Shown here: positions 24,673-34,254 of the stretch, piece after piece
Position numbering within the stretch: the first letter of the stretch is position 1
How the letters are laid out: each line of letters opens with the position of its first letter
From: Pyrocephalus nanus
Lineage: Eukaryota > Chordata > Aves > Passeriformes > Tyrannidae
Reading direction: 5' to 3'
NCBI GenBank assembly: GCA_038380795.1
Contig: CM076270.1
Location: 14,427,001 to 14,491,000 of the forward strand
Length of the DNA: 64,000 nt
Made by a program: the position numbers and the translations under genes
The notes under the pieces: generated by a model
What the model was told of the DNA's origin: nothing
The model's database searches: none
Seen by the model: the letters and a program-made list of their open reading frames with translations, nothing else

Positions 24673-24893
24673 CTGAAAGGATAAACCCTGAGTTGCGGGA
24701 TATCAGACACCCAAACTGCTACCCTGGTGTCTTACGCGGGTTCCAAGGGGGCACTCCCACGTGCTGAGCTGCCAGGGCAGGGATCCTCCTCCCTCTGGTG
24801 TCCCAGCAGAGCTGAACCCAGGCTGAAGGTTCCAGCTTTAGCAGAGGCACTTACCAAAGGCACAGAGAGCATCCCACACTGTTCCTGCCTTAC

Positions 24894-24969
24894 CTGCTTG
24901 GCCTTCCCGCTGTGCTCCCTGCAGAGCAGCTGTGCTTCTCTCCTCCTCGGAGAGGGCTCTGTCTTGCAT
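24894..24969 (-). CDS. NME9: NME9 coding exon 6, acidic linker (residues 129-153, first nt of 154)
   Basis: 76 nt, acceptor TCTTGCAG, donor GTAAGG, ending in phase 1. It encodes MQDRALSEEERSTAALQGAQ then REGQA, matching the human linker IKDEALSDEDE that precedes the NDK domain. A second good donor (GTAAGT, exon end 24,855) in the same phase would extend it by 13 codons. Confidence 0.75.
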
Positions 24970-27900
24970 CTGCAAGAGCGTGTCCATGAGCAAGGAAGGT
25001 CCCGACTGTCCTCCTGCCCTGCAGGTGAGCCCCTGCCAGGGGGGGCCCCCCTTCCCACCCCCACCTGAGCAGGAACCAGCCCTCTGCTGCCCTCAGGGCC
25101 AGGCTCAGCTCAGCAGTGAGAGCGGAGGCTCTGGCTGTCCAGGGTCACCTGCTGAGCTCTCAATCAGCTGACCAGGAGCTGGGGGAAAGCCTTCCCAGGG
25201 ACAGGACAGCCAGCGTCACCAGAGGGAGCCTGCAGGCTTTGAGATGCCTTCAGTCTAGCAGGTTACACACAGGTAAGGCAGTTTGGTTCCTCAGAAATGT
25301 CAGTAGTTTGGAGCACACGCAAAAAGCCAGCTCCTGTGGCAGTGCCTCAGCACACTGGTTGGGCTGGGGAGGGTTTTTTTGCAAGGAAGGAACTCTGCTT
25401 TAGAGCTGTGCTGGCCCTGGGGAGCTGAATCTCTCCCCTGACATGCACATCTACAGCTATTTAAGGTTTTAGTGACTGATTACCAGCACTTGCTCTCCTC
25501 CATGTTCTAAAACCTTTCTTTGCCCTGCCAGCTGTTCCAGGATGGTTTTCTGCAGCAGTGGTGCATTCACTCCTCTTACAACAGCCACTAATTGTCCTTC
25601 CTGTAAGGTGTGGAAAGCAAATCAGTCAGTCAGTGCTCAGGTTGTGCTCCCTGGGCTCTGGAAATCCCCACAGCAGCACATCACCCACAGCATTATGTAC
25701 CAGGCCCTCATCCCTGACAGAGCTGCTCTGCTACACAAGAGGGAAGCTTTGGAACAACCTCTGTGGTTCCTCATCAGTCTTAGGATGAAGCAAAGCAGCT
25801 CATGAGAGGAGTGAAGTTCTGCACAGGAAGGAGGCTGAACCTGATGACCCCACAGGGCAACACACTGACTATATTTTAACCCCCCCAGCACCTGATCACC
25901 AGCAGATACAGAGCAAATAAAATTTGCTCCTCACACATTAAAGAAATAGAATATCCCTCCAAAAGGCCAGTTGTCCCCACCAGCAGGTCACGTTTGTTGC
26001 TGTGCATCTACTGGGAGAACATTTTCACTCACAGCATAAAACAGAAAGACAGGCTGGCATTGTCCTCTGTATCCTTCCAAAGCATCAATGGAATCAACTT
26101 CAGCCTGAAAGGAGGGGGAAATAGAACAGGTGTTTCTAGGAAAGCATTTCTGTTCCACAGGGAAGCACGTGCCTGGACTCAGCCCCCCTCAGCTGGCTGG
26201 TCCTCACCCCCCACACAGGAAACACCTCTGGGGTGGTTTTTGGGGACAAAGTGACACTGGTCAGAGGCAGGGCCACAAACAAGTGCCAGCTCAGCAGCAG
26301 TGACCTGCGAAGCAGGCAGATCTCACCTGCAGGAGCTGGAACAGCAGCTCTGCTGGGACAGGGATGCCTATTCCCAGCAGCTTGCCTGGGTGAATCCCAA
26401 AGAAAAAGGCTGGAAAATGAAATGGGGGCCTCTCGTCCATGAGGAGAGAAGTGGTAGGAGGAGCTGTGGTGGCAGCAAAGGCATCAGCAGGAGTGCTGAG
26501 CTGTGAGAAACCTTTCTGCCCTTGGCTCTCTTCATAATCCAGAGCTGCCTTCAGCCAGGAAAGGCACTTACACACGGAATCTCAGCGGGACTGAGGTAGG
26601 GAGAGACCTCTGAAGGGCTGTGGTCCCAGACTGCCCAAAGCAGGGCTGGTCTCAGTGATACAGGAGGGTGTTCAAGGCTGTGTCAGTTTTGAGCCTTCAG
26701 GCCCCTGCCGATTGCAGAGGACTGGGTACTGCAGGTAGTGTCAAATGAGATCTTACCACAGCAAAATGCAGGAGATTACTGCCAACTTCATTCCTGATTT
26801 TTTGAAACAGATCCACTACTGTTTTGCACGGGCCACACCAGGCTTGAAACGCATCAACAACTGTCAGCAGGAAAATGAGTGAGAATGAGGCGAAAATGGG
26901 TCAGTTTAGACACAGACCAATAGATCAAACACTAGAACTGAATGGATTCAACTCTGAGGTGGAAACTGTCCTACCCTTGGAAGGTTTGAGATGCTGGGTC
27001 AGAGGATGAAATCTTATTGTAAAATATCAAGCTAATAATTATGTGGAGGAGCCTTTAAAAGCAACATGGACATGGCTTTGCCCTTTGAGAGGGACCAGAT
27101 TTTCTAGGGAGAACTGCTGCAGAGGGAGAGCACATGAGCCTTACAGCACCCTTGGGAACCAGGGCTGTTCCTTTGCTGGGGACAGTCCTGCTCCAAGCAG
27201 TGGCTGGACTGGACACTCCAGAAGCTTCTGGACCAGCACTGCTTGGATTGCATGACAGCTGTCCCACATGAGGACTACAACCTCCAGCTTGTCTCACTTC
27301 TGTTGGAGTATTTCTTTCTTCCATATGGGGCAAGAGGAGGGACTGACTAAACACTCTTAACACTCGTAATTCCTAACAGTCCTGGGGTCCTCTAAACACA
27401 GAAAAAGAGCAACCCACTGTGCTGCCCAAACCCTTACCAATGAGTCCTTTGAGACACAGCATTTCTTCCCAAAGCTCCTGGCTAGTGATATTCATCTGTG
27501 TGAAAATGTAAAAACAGTAAAAGCAACAATGAGTCCAAAGGTACCACCCAGTTGCTGCAAACATCTGGACAAACTGCTCAAGAGGGACACCTCTTCCTGA
27601 AGAGGAGTTACCTGAGCACTCAGGGAACTCTTCTGACTGATCCTCTGACCAGCTGGGCACAAAGACTCACAAGGTCCAGGGAAAGGCAGGTGGAAAAGCA
27701 GCAGCACCCAGCGAGGAGAAAGCTCTCCCTCATTTAGGGGCACTACTGGAAGAGTGGCTGCCAGGGGGCCCCAGACTCGGTTTGCAGAAAGGCCAAGAGT
27801 TGTTCTGGGGGTTGACTCCCCAAACTGGGAGTCCAGACCCACAGCCAGGGCCTGTCTGACTGCCCGGAGCTGCAGCTGAACCCACCAGACCCTGTCACCT

Positions 27901-30068
27901 ACAGGGCAAGGGAGAAGGACTATGAAACACCCATTACAACCTCAGCTTTTCCCTGGCACTCTCCTGCTTTTCTGGCAACACAAATTGTGGTGGGGCCATG
28001 CAGCAAGATCTGAGAGCAGGACCCAGCTGAGCAGGGCCCTCCCACAGAAGCCCAGAGCAACAGGGTGGGCTTGGCTGTCCCATAGCACTGGGTGCTGTTC
28101 CACAGCCTCCCTTCTTCACACCCAGCTCAGCCCTCACAGGGACTCACAAGGCAGGTGATTCTTCAGCAGCAGCTTCTCCCCTGCCCTGCACACAAGCTGT
28201 GCTACTTTCAGAGGTTTCAGCCTTGGTCAAATAAAGTAGTAAATACACAGTTCCTGTGATGTGTGAGCACTGAGGGGGGCTGAGCCCTCACCTGAATTCC
28301 CAGCTGTATCTGAAGACTTCCAAAACACAATGAAGAGGAATCTGTGGAGTTCTTCATCTAATGCCCTGCTCAGTGTTAGATCAGCTTGCTCAGGGATTTA
28401 CCCTGTCAAGGATGCCCCAGAAAATTCCATACACTGTGCCACGTGCTGTATTATCCCACACTTCCAATACTGCCATTAGAAAGGGAAAGATCTTTAGCAT
28501 CTTCCCCATCTTACAGGACGTGCCCCTCAGTAGGTGCTTAGAAAACACAGCAAGTTAATAAAAAAAAGGGCTTTTTGAGAAATGAAGATCTGGTTTTGTT
28601 CATCCAGAACAATGAGGATTCCCAATTTCTTCCTCAGCTGGTCTCATCAATTCCAACTACATTTAGACTACAATGCAAGAGAGGAAGTTGCTACAAGGCA
28701 ATTATTTCACAATAATTAACACCAACAGGGATTGAAGGGCTGCTAAAATCCCATAGTCAAGAATTCCAAGAGTGGAGACTCCAGTGGCCTCTCACAGGTT
28801 TTCAGAGGTGTCACCAGGACAGTTTCTCCAGGACTTTTCTCACTACAAACACCTCTGACGCTTTGCCTGTTCAGCCTGTTCATGACCCCAAGCCTAATTT
28901 TTCAGATAACATCTGCAGAATTAAGAAATGTAATTGTTCCTGGAGCTGGGACCACCCTCAAGGTGTTTCACAGAATGTCAGTGAGTCCAAATGGTTGATG
29001 ACAATAATTTCTGATAACGAGTTCAGCCATGGACTTCAGTACTGCTGGCACCTTCCAAGGTGCTTTGCTAATTTGGGAGTCCTGAGGCTGCTTGGGCTTG
29101 GCTCTTCTCTAACATAACCAGAGCTTTTCCAGGATATCCCATGGTGTCTTAAGGTTCAGCTTTCATCTGCAGATGTGAACAACCAGAGCTGTGCAGCTCC
29201 AGCCCCACCTCTGCCTTGGCTGCCCAAGGGGTACAGGATGCTTAGTGTTCCTCATCACTCAGGAACTGAGCTGGACAAGCAGCAACAGTCACATTCTTAC
29301 CTTAATAGAGAGCTCCTCTTTCTTTAGTACACATGTTCACATTTTCCAAACCCAACAGTGAACAAAGGTCAGAGAGCCCATAATCTCTTCCACTATTTCT
29401 CTCTTGTGAAGACTGAACTTACTTTAAATTTTGAAGCAGACCTTCAGAACCTACTTTGGGTTTTCAACATTTTCTCATAGTGAACCACTCCCAGAACCCC
29501 TCTCTCCCTATGCAGTAGTTATAAGGCACCATTAGGTCACTTGTGCAGTGTAAACAAAGAAAAATTCCTCTGTGAAAGAGGTTTTTCACCCTTAGAATTT
29601 TCTTGCCTCTTAACTTTTGCAGGGAGCCTTCTGAATACGAGACCTGGTCAGAGATGTCCAGTGACATTTGTTGCTCGGAAGAACCTCCCCCTTCCCCAGT
29701 TCCCTACTCCTCAATGTTCTCTGAGCAATTATCCCATGAAACACAGATGCATTTTGATCCCTGACAGCAGCCAAACCTGTGCCAGCCCATAACAGCTTGG
29801 AACACAACCTGCAGCCCCACAACCACCTCTCTGTGCCCCCACAGCTCTGACAAGGGGCAGATCTGACCTGCCAGGCCTCCCTGTGGTTCCCACCTGCCTT
29901 CAGGAATGTTTTCCGCCCCAAGGACCGCACAGTAGAGCTTTGCCAGCAGAATCTGAGATACCTCCAGACTGAATTTCATCCTTTGCACTTAACTATGAGT
30001 TTACAAGCTCTTTCCAAAGCCTGGTTGCTACTGACCTGCAGCAATGCCTCTTTTTTCTTTGCAGCCAT
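24894..30068 (-). CDS. NME9: NME9 (TXNDC6, thioredoxin-like 2), thioredoxin half; 3' end uncertain
   Basis: NME9/TXNDC6 is a thioredoxin-domain protein reported on microtubules of cilia and flagella; in human the thioredoxin fold is followed by a nucleoside diphosphate kinase-like domain (family knowledge). Six exons join in phase to give 153 residues. The redox motif WCGPCK has its cysteines at 39 and 42, and the cis-proline of the fold is P83 in CQPVFLFYA. The last thioredoxin strands and helix (GQLVAVVRGVNAPLLQKTIL) follow, then an acidic linker (MQDRALSEEE, human IKDEALSDEDE). The active site is intact. Beyond the linker only about 860 bases remain before the VPS8 start, and I find no NDK exon there, so the protein appears truncated to the thioredoxin half with a short new tail. 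Gene identity is firm; the C-terminus is not. Confidence 0.9.
25484..25600 (-). CDS. NME9: NME9 coding exon 5 (residues 90-128)
   Basis: 117 nt, acceptor CCTTACAG, donor GTAATC, phase 0. It encodes EGQLVAVVRGVNAPLLQKTI then LEQLAGQRKVLEHGG, the final beta hairpin and helix of the thioredoxin fold; human has GGELVAVVRGANAPLLQKTI. Confidence 0.93.
26033..26104 (-). CDS. NME9: NME9 coding exon 4 (residues 66-89)
   Basis: 72 nt, acceptor CTTTCAG, donor GTGAGT, phase 0 to 0. It encodes AEVDSIDALEGYRGQCQPVF then LFYA (human AEADRLDVLEKYRGKCEPTFLFYA), with the cis-proline of the thioredoxin fold. Confidence 0.93.
26582..26700 (-). mobile_element. CR1 LINE 3'-end fragment, reverse orientation
   Basis: The plus strand reads GGGAGAGACCTCTGAAGGGC...CTGCCCAAAGCAGGGC, matching the reverse complement of the avian CR1 3' end (GGGACCTCTGGAGATCAT...CTGCTCAAAGCAGGGC). 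It is a short, diverged copy in an NME9 intron. Confidence 0.6.
26757..26860 (-). CDS. NME9: NME9 coding exon 3, thioredoxin active site (residues 31-65)
   Basis: 104 nt, acceptor CTGACAG, donor GTAAGA. It encodes VVDAFQAWCGPCKTVVDLFQ then KIRNEVGSNLLHFAV. The WCGPCK motif is complete, so the disulfide-exchange chemistry is predicted to be possible. Confidence 0.95.
27438..27495 (-). CDS. NME9: NME9 coding exon 2 (residues 12-30, first nt of 31)
   Basis: 58 nt, acceptor CACACAG, donor GTAAGG. It encodes MNITSQELWEEMLCLKGLI (human VNISTQELWEEMLSSKGLT). Its first codon is ATG, a possible secondary start. Confidence 0.9.
30036..30068 (-). CDS. NME9: NME9 coding exon 1 (residues 1-11)
   Basis: It encodes MAAKKKEALLQ (human MLSSRKKEIALQ), donor GTCAGT, phase 0. 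The exon itself begins at 30,072, four bases before the ATG, after acceptor TTCCTGCAG, so an upstream non-coding exon is implied. The start context AGGGATGG is strong. Confidence 0.85.
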
Positions 30069-30297
30069 CCCTCTGCAGGAACGGGGTCCTGTGAGCAGCC
30101 GTCCAGGCACAAAGCACTGCCCGCAACCTCTAATCACGTAGATCCAACTGCTGGCCAACCTGCACCACAGAGAGAGCTTTTCACCTGGCTCTGCTCCTCC
30201 ACCCAGGACAAAGCACCCACAGCAGCACCCTGGCTCTGCTGCAGGGAGAGGGGGTCGCTCAGCAGTGCCCAAAATCTGGGCACAACTTCGCTCTTAC

Positions 30298-30437
30298 CTT
30301 CACAGAGTCGAGGTGGTGCTGCAGGGCCTGAACTGCCGCTCACTTCCAGACACAGCAGCAGCTTGTCCCCCTCGCCTGGAGGGTGGGAGAAGGGGATGGG
30401 CCCAGCAGGACCTGTGTCCAGCTGGCAGGGCCCCAAG
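30298..30437 (-). other. NME9: Possible NME9 5' non-coding exon
   Basis: Coding exon 1 has a splice acceptor four bases before its ATG, so a 5' exon must exist. A strong donor (GAAG|GTAAGA) at 30,297 fits, and the sequence upstream is GC-rich. Its upstream limit is unknown. If transcription starts above 30,446, the exon carries an out-of-frame ATG whose reading frame (MAALGPCQLDTG...) would cross the splice and stop inside coding exon 2. Confidence 0.45.
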
Positions 30438-30451
30438 GCTGCCATGGCAGC
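30438..30451. promoter_or_regulatory. 14-bp palindrome resembling an RFX X-box
   Basis: GCTGCCATGGCAGC is a perfect palindrome differing at two symmetric positions from the ideal X-box GTTGCCATGGCAAC. It lies about 370 bases upstream of the NME9 start codon in a GC-rich patch, where a promoter is expected. RFX factors drive ciliary genes, and NME9 is one, so the placement is suggestive; binding is inference. Confidence 0.4.
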
Positions 30452-30686
30452 GCCTCAGCCCAGCCCGCCCCGCTCCCTCCTCCGCGCCTGCTCCAGCCAG
30501 GAAGGTCAGCTCCCTCTCCCCCGGAACAAACCCTCCAGCAGCAGCTGCACTTGGGGCCTTTCTGCCTCCTCTGTGCCTGTCACACCTGCCCAGCTACCCC
30601 CTCCACCACTCACCCCCACGCCACTTATCCCACATCTTTTCTAAACTGGGGGCTCGAAGCGAGGTGAGGGATCCAGACCCAAGGGG

Positions 30687-30796
30687 AACCTGCTGTCCCA
30701 GCCCCAGCTCAGTGTGGGGATAACCTGCTGTCCCAGCCCCAGCTCAGTGTGGGGATAACCTGCTGTCCCAGCCCCAGACACAGCTCAGTGTGGGGA
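30687..30796. repeat. 35-bp tandem repeat, three copies, upstream of NME9
   Basis: Units begin at 30,687, 30,722 and 30,757, each with CCTGCTGTCCCAGCCCCAG and CTCAGTGTGGGG. The first two are identical; the third carries a short insertion (ACACAG). Confidence 0.9.
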
Positions 30797-31775
30797 GGCT
30801 GGTTGTTTTTTCCCCTTCTCTGCAGAGAGAGAGCAGGGCCAGTGCCCAGCCCCTGCCAGGTTTTGGCTCACCCTATCCGTGCCCATGGGATCCTGGGCTC
30901 CAGGGCAGACCTTGCTGTGCTGCATCTCATCCCGCAGCACTGGGGGTTCAGTTTTTGGTACATCGGTGCCCCCAGCATGTCTCATTTTGCTGAAATCAGC
31001 CTGCAGAAGAGCCCTGCTGATTTCAAGCACCATTGTAATCCTGCACATTGACACCTCTCACATTTCAGGAGTACCAAAGACAACCCCTTTCTACTCAAGA
31101 ATCTAATTTCACACCCCTCGGTTATTCCTCTGTCTGTTGTGTCACTGCTTCAGCAGTTCTGGGGAGACACAGCTTCCGCTGCCATGGGTAAAGTCTGGGA
31201 AAATACATTTTAACAAATGTGAAATGTTTGCCTTAGGAAGGTCCTGGCACAAGCTGCTCTAAGCAGGTCACTTGGCTTCCGTCACTGCCACAATGCACAT
31301 CTGTGACTGGAGCAGCCAAACTGTGTCTTACTGGATTCTCTGTGGGGGACAGACAGTCCACACATGGGATGAAGGTAGTGGGGAGCAGCCGAAGGCCCCA
31401 CTTGTCTGACAGCTCCTGTCCCAAATTCACTTTGCTGACAGGTGTAACCTCTGCCATAGGGACTCCCAGCACTAGGCCCAGATACAAAGAGAGGATATAC
31501 TTATCAAAATTCGTCAGGATGGGTTTTCAGCAGAGAAATGGCACAAGAAGAGCAGAAATCCTGGTGATTCACATGATGTCCAGACAAACTTTGCTTTGGT
31601 TCTGCAAAGAGCCCTGGCATTCACAGGCTGCTGCCACCCCTTTAAGTTGGGAAAGCTCTGGGTGACCAGCAAAGTCTGTTCCCACTGTGACCCTCAGACT
31701 GTAGAGGGGCTGGCACAGAGAGCTCGGATTTCTCCAGGAAGCTGAGAAAAATCTCCATGTTCTGGTAAAGTTCTC

Positions 31776-31781
31776 TTTATT
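31776..31781 (-). terminator. ARMC8: Candidate ARMC8 poly(A) signal (distal)
   Basis: Minus-strand GTAAATAAAGAG, about 2.4 kb after the ARMC8 stop. It could be the main or an alternative end; the choice cannot be made from sequence. Confidence 0.35.
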
Positions 31782-32391
31782 TACAGTATTCTTCTTTTTA
31801 TACATACCTATAGCAACATCAAAAATTATTCACAAAGCTTAACTGAATGTAAAAATGTTCTCATTCAACACTTTATCCTCTCAATACCTGTGGAAAATTT
31901 CAACTGGTCTCATGCAGCAATGAGATTGTCTGAGCATTGGTTTTTAGTTTTTCTGGCAGAATTGTAGGAAACCACCTCAAAACTTGTACAGAGTTACTTT
32001 TACTCACCTTTTCTCTGAACACCTTTAGGCACCGAAGTTTTACAGAATCAAACTCAGATTTGCTTTTAGAAATGGGAGTTGGGGAAGGAAGAGATACAGA
32101 AGAACTTGAGCTCCTAAACAAACACAGGAGTGCAACTGCAGCACATTGGACACTTTTGCATTTACAACACCTGCCTCAGAACTTCCTTCTCAGTTCAAGC
32201 AAAAATATATTTGATTCAGTTTTATAAACAAGACTTTGCTTCTGAGGTACTGAGATTTAACAAGCTCTCACATATTTTTACTTTCCCTTTTGTTCAACCC
32301 CCAAAGTCCATCATGAAACATTGGCAGAAGGACGTTGAAAAACTGCCAGTCACTTACTGCAATGCCTGGGGAAAAGTGTCAGGTGCTCACT

Positions 32392-32397
32392 TTTATT
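32392..32397 (-). terminator. ARMC8: Candidate ARMC8 poly(A) signal (proximal)
   Basis: Minus-strand CAAATAAAAG, about 1.8 kb after the ARMC8 stop; the first canonical AATAAA met when reading on from the stop. Confidence 0.35.
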
Positions 32398-33841
32398 TGT
32401 CTTTGAGAGTGGAAGAAGTTACATGAAATGTAGATATCATCCTTTGCAACCAAGTGATAACAGTGATCTGATACACAGCACATTCAAATTCCAGGCCCAA
32501 CTGCGGTCACATTTTCTGACACAAGTAGTTACTTTGGAAAAAAAGTAAGGCTGTCACAATCTGACCTTCTGATCAGAAATAGAAGATTTAGATACTTATC
32601 AAAATTGGTTAGCAAAGTTACAGACCTCTCTTCTTGCTGCAGCCCCCCTAAAGTTCGGCGTAGGAGAAGAAAGATTTGGTTATGACATCGGCTGCCACCC
32701 CTAGTGCCTGTTAGCGCTGTGCACATACAGTGTCTGGAGAGTCTGGCTTAACCATGGGCAACGCTGAACCCCAAGGGGGCCAGAGCCCTGGGCTGCACCA
32801 CAGAGGAGGCTCTGCTGCCCTGCTGCTCCAGGCACACCTGCTGGGAAAGCCCTGGGCTCTCCCATGCCAGCCTAACCTCCCACAGTCTCGGTCTGCACTC
32901 GTGTTTGCTTCCCCACACCTCAGGCACAGCCCCAGGCGCAGTCAAGGCCTCCAGGTGCAGTCCAACCCCATCCTCGTTACCCAGGAACCTAAATCCATGC
33001 AAGTGTATCTGCCTATGTACAGGGACCTGCGGCAACACTGCTGAGCCAGAAAACCAAACCAAAGCCCTGGTTTTTCCATCCCTCCCCTAAACCTCATGCT
33101 TCCAGCAGATCCTTTGTGGAGATGATTTGGAAGTCACTGAACTCTTTGTGGAGGCAAATGATGCAGGACAAAAGCAATCCCTGAACCACTGCTTGGCAGC
33201 TCCTTCTGCATTCTGCTGAGTTAATTCTGCACCACACTGTTTGCTCTGCTGGTACCAGTGATCAGCAAATCCTTCTCCCCTGAACAAGCCAATCCTTCAG
33301 CAATTAGCTGAGCAAGTTCCTGGCTAGGAAAGCAAAGCTTATTCCTGCTGATCCTGCAGCCACCTGCTCCTTCCCAGAAAAGCCAACAGTAATCCAAACC
33401 CTGAAGTATGAGCTTGTCTTCTAGAAATGTAAAGAAACCCAAACCCAATCCAGCTGACCCACTGCATGGATTTGAGCATGTCATCAGTACCAGGGACCTT
33501 GTATTGTAGTAAAGAACTCTTTGATCATGTCAGTACAGAACGTGCTGCTTTCAATTTGGGGTCTACTGCCTCCCTCTATTTATCTCTTGAAAAAGGAAGT
33601 ATAATGTAAGTTAAGCTGAAGTTCAGAAATGCATATATTTTACTTAAAAACATTCATCTGTTCAAAATTCAAAATAAACTTTATGGGATACAACAGTTTG
33701 GTTTTTTTCTTTTTTAAATAACATTTCATTCAAACTGTATATAATTCATTGAAGTATTCGTACAGCAAACAATGGTTAACCCTTGAAAACCTGTAGAAAA
33801 AGATTTTCACACAAAAAAAAGGAAAACCAAAAGTGAGGTCT

Positions 33842-33902
33842 CACACCCACCCACACTCACCCAAGCACACGCACACACCCAAGCACACGCACACACACAC
33901 AG
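33842..33902. repeat. CA/GT-rich simple repeat in ARMC8 3' UTR
   Basis: On the plus strand, CCAAGCACACGCACACA recurs in an imperfect CA-rich array. On the transcribed minus strand this is GT-rich (GTGTGTGTGTGCGTGTGC). It lies about 320 bases past the ARMC8 stop. Confidence 0.85.
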
Positions 33903-34220
33903 GCTGCAGCAAAAGCAGAAAATTGGAGGCCCAAAAGGAAAACAATGACTGATTGTTCTATCCAAAGTCCAGGTAGCTCAGGAAAAAAACCCAAAAAACC
34001 AAAACAACCCCCCGAGAGTCCTCTGAGTAAAGAAACTACCTCAAGAAAGTTCTCAAGTGCACCGGAGACCTGATCATTTGAACTATTTCTGCAAAGCAGC
34101 TCCCTGCACCTGAGAAAAATGCAGCCCAAGGTGACTTGTGCAAATATAAGGAGTCAGGAGAATCTCCTGCTGTTCCTTAAGGAGACATGAGGGGTGTCCA
34201 TGGATTCAGTTAGTCTTTGA

Positions 34221-34254
34221 TCATGCAAGGTACTGCTGGAGTGCTGTCTTCGCC
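34221..34254 (-). CDS. ARMC8: ARMC8 last coding exon (visible residues 518-528 and stop)
   Basis: Acceptor CCTTGCAG, then (K)[10 protein letters not shown] and TGA at 34,223-34,221; human ends AKMALQQYLA. The 3' UTR follows directly. Confidence 0.96.

Larger units (their letters stand above)
24970..30035 (-). other. NME9: NME9 introns, content note
   Basis: Introns lie at 27,496-30,035 (2.5 kb), 26,861-27,437, 26,105-26,756, 25,601-26,032 and 24,970-25,483. Intron 3 (26,105-26,756) holds a reverse CR1 fragment and an 83-base exon-like segment that would shift the frame. In the others I see nothing beyond unique sequence. Confidence 0.7.
30797..34220 (-). other. ARMC8 3' UTR and ARMC8-NME9 intergenic interval
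   Basis: From the ARMC8 stop (34,221) downward the sequence is AT-rich with a GT-rich tract (minus strand) and no coding signal. The first canonical minus-strand AATAAA signals are at 32,392-32,397 and 31,776-31,781. Below these, down to the tandem repeat at 30,687-30,796, I recognise no gene, repeat family or RNA. Confidence 0.6.

Noticed and set aside
25822..25870. CR1-like words (CTGAACCTGATGACCCCAC)
   Set aside because: Too short and diverged to call; the neighbouring sequence does not continue the CR1 consensus.
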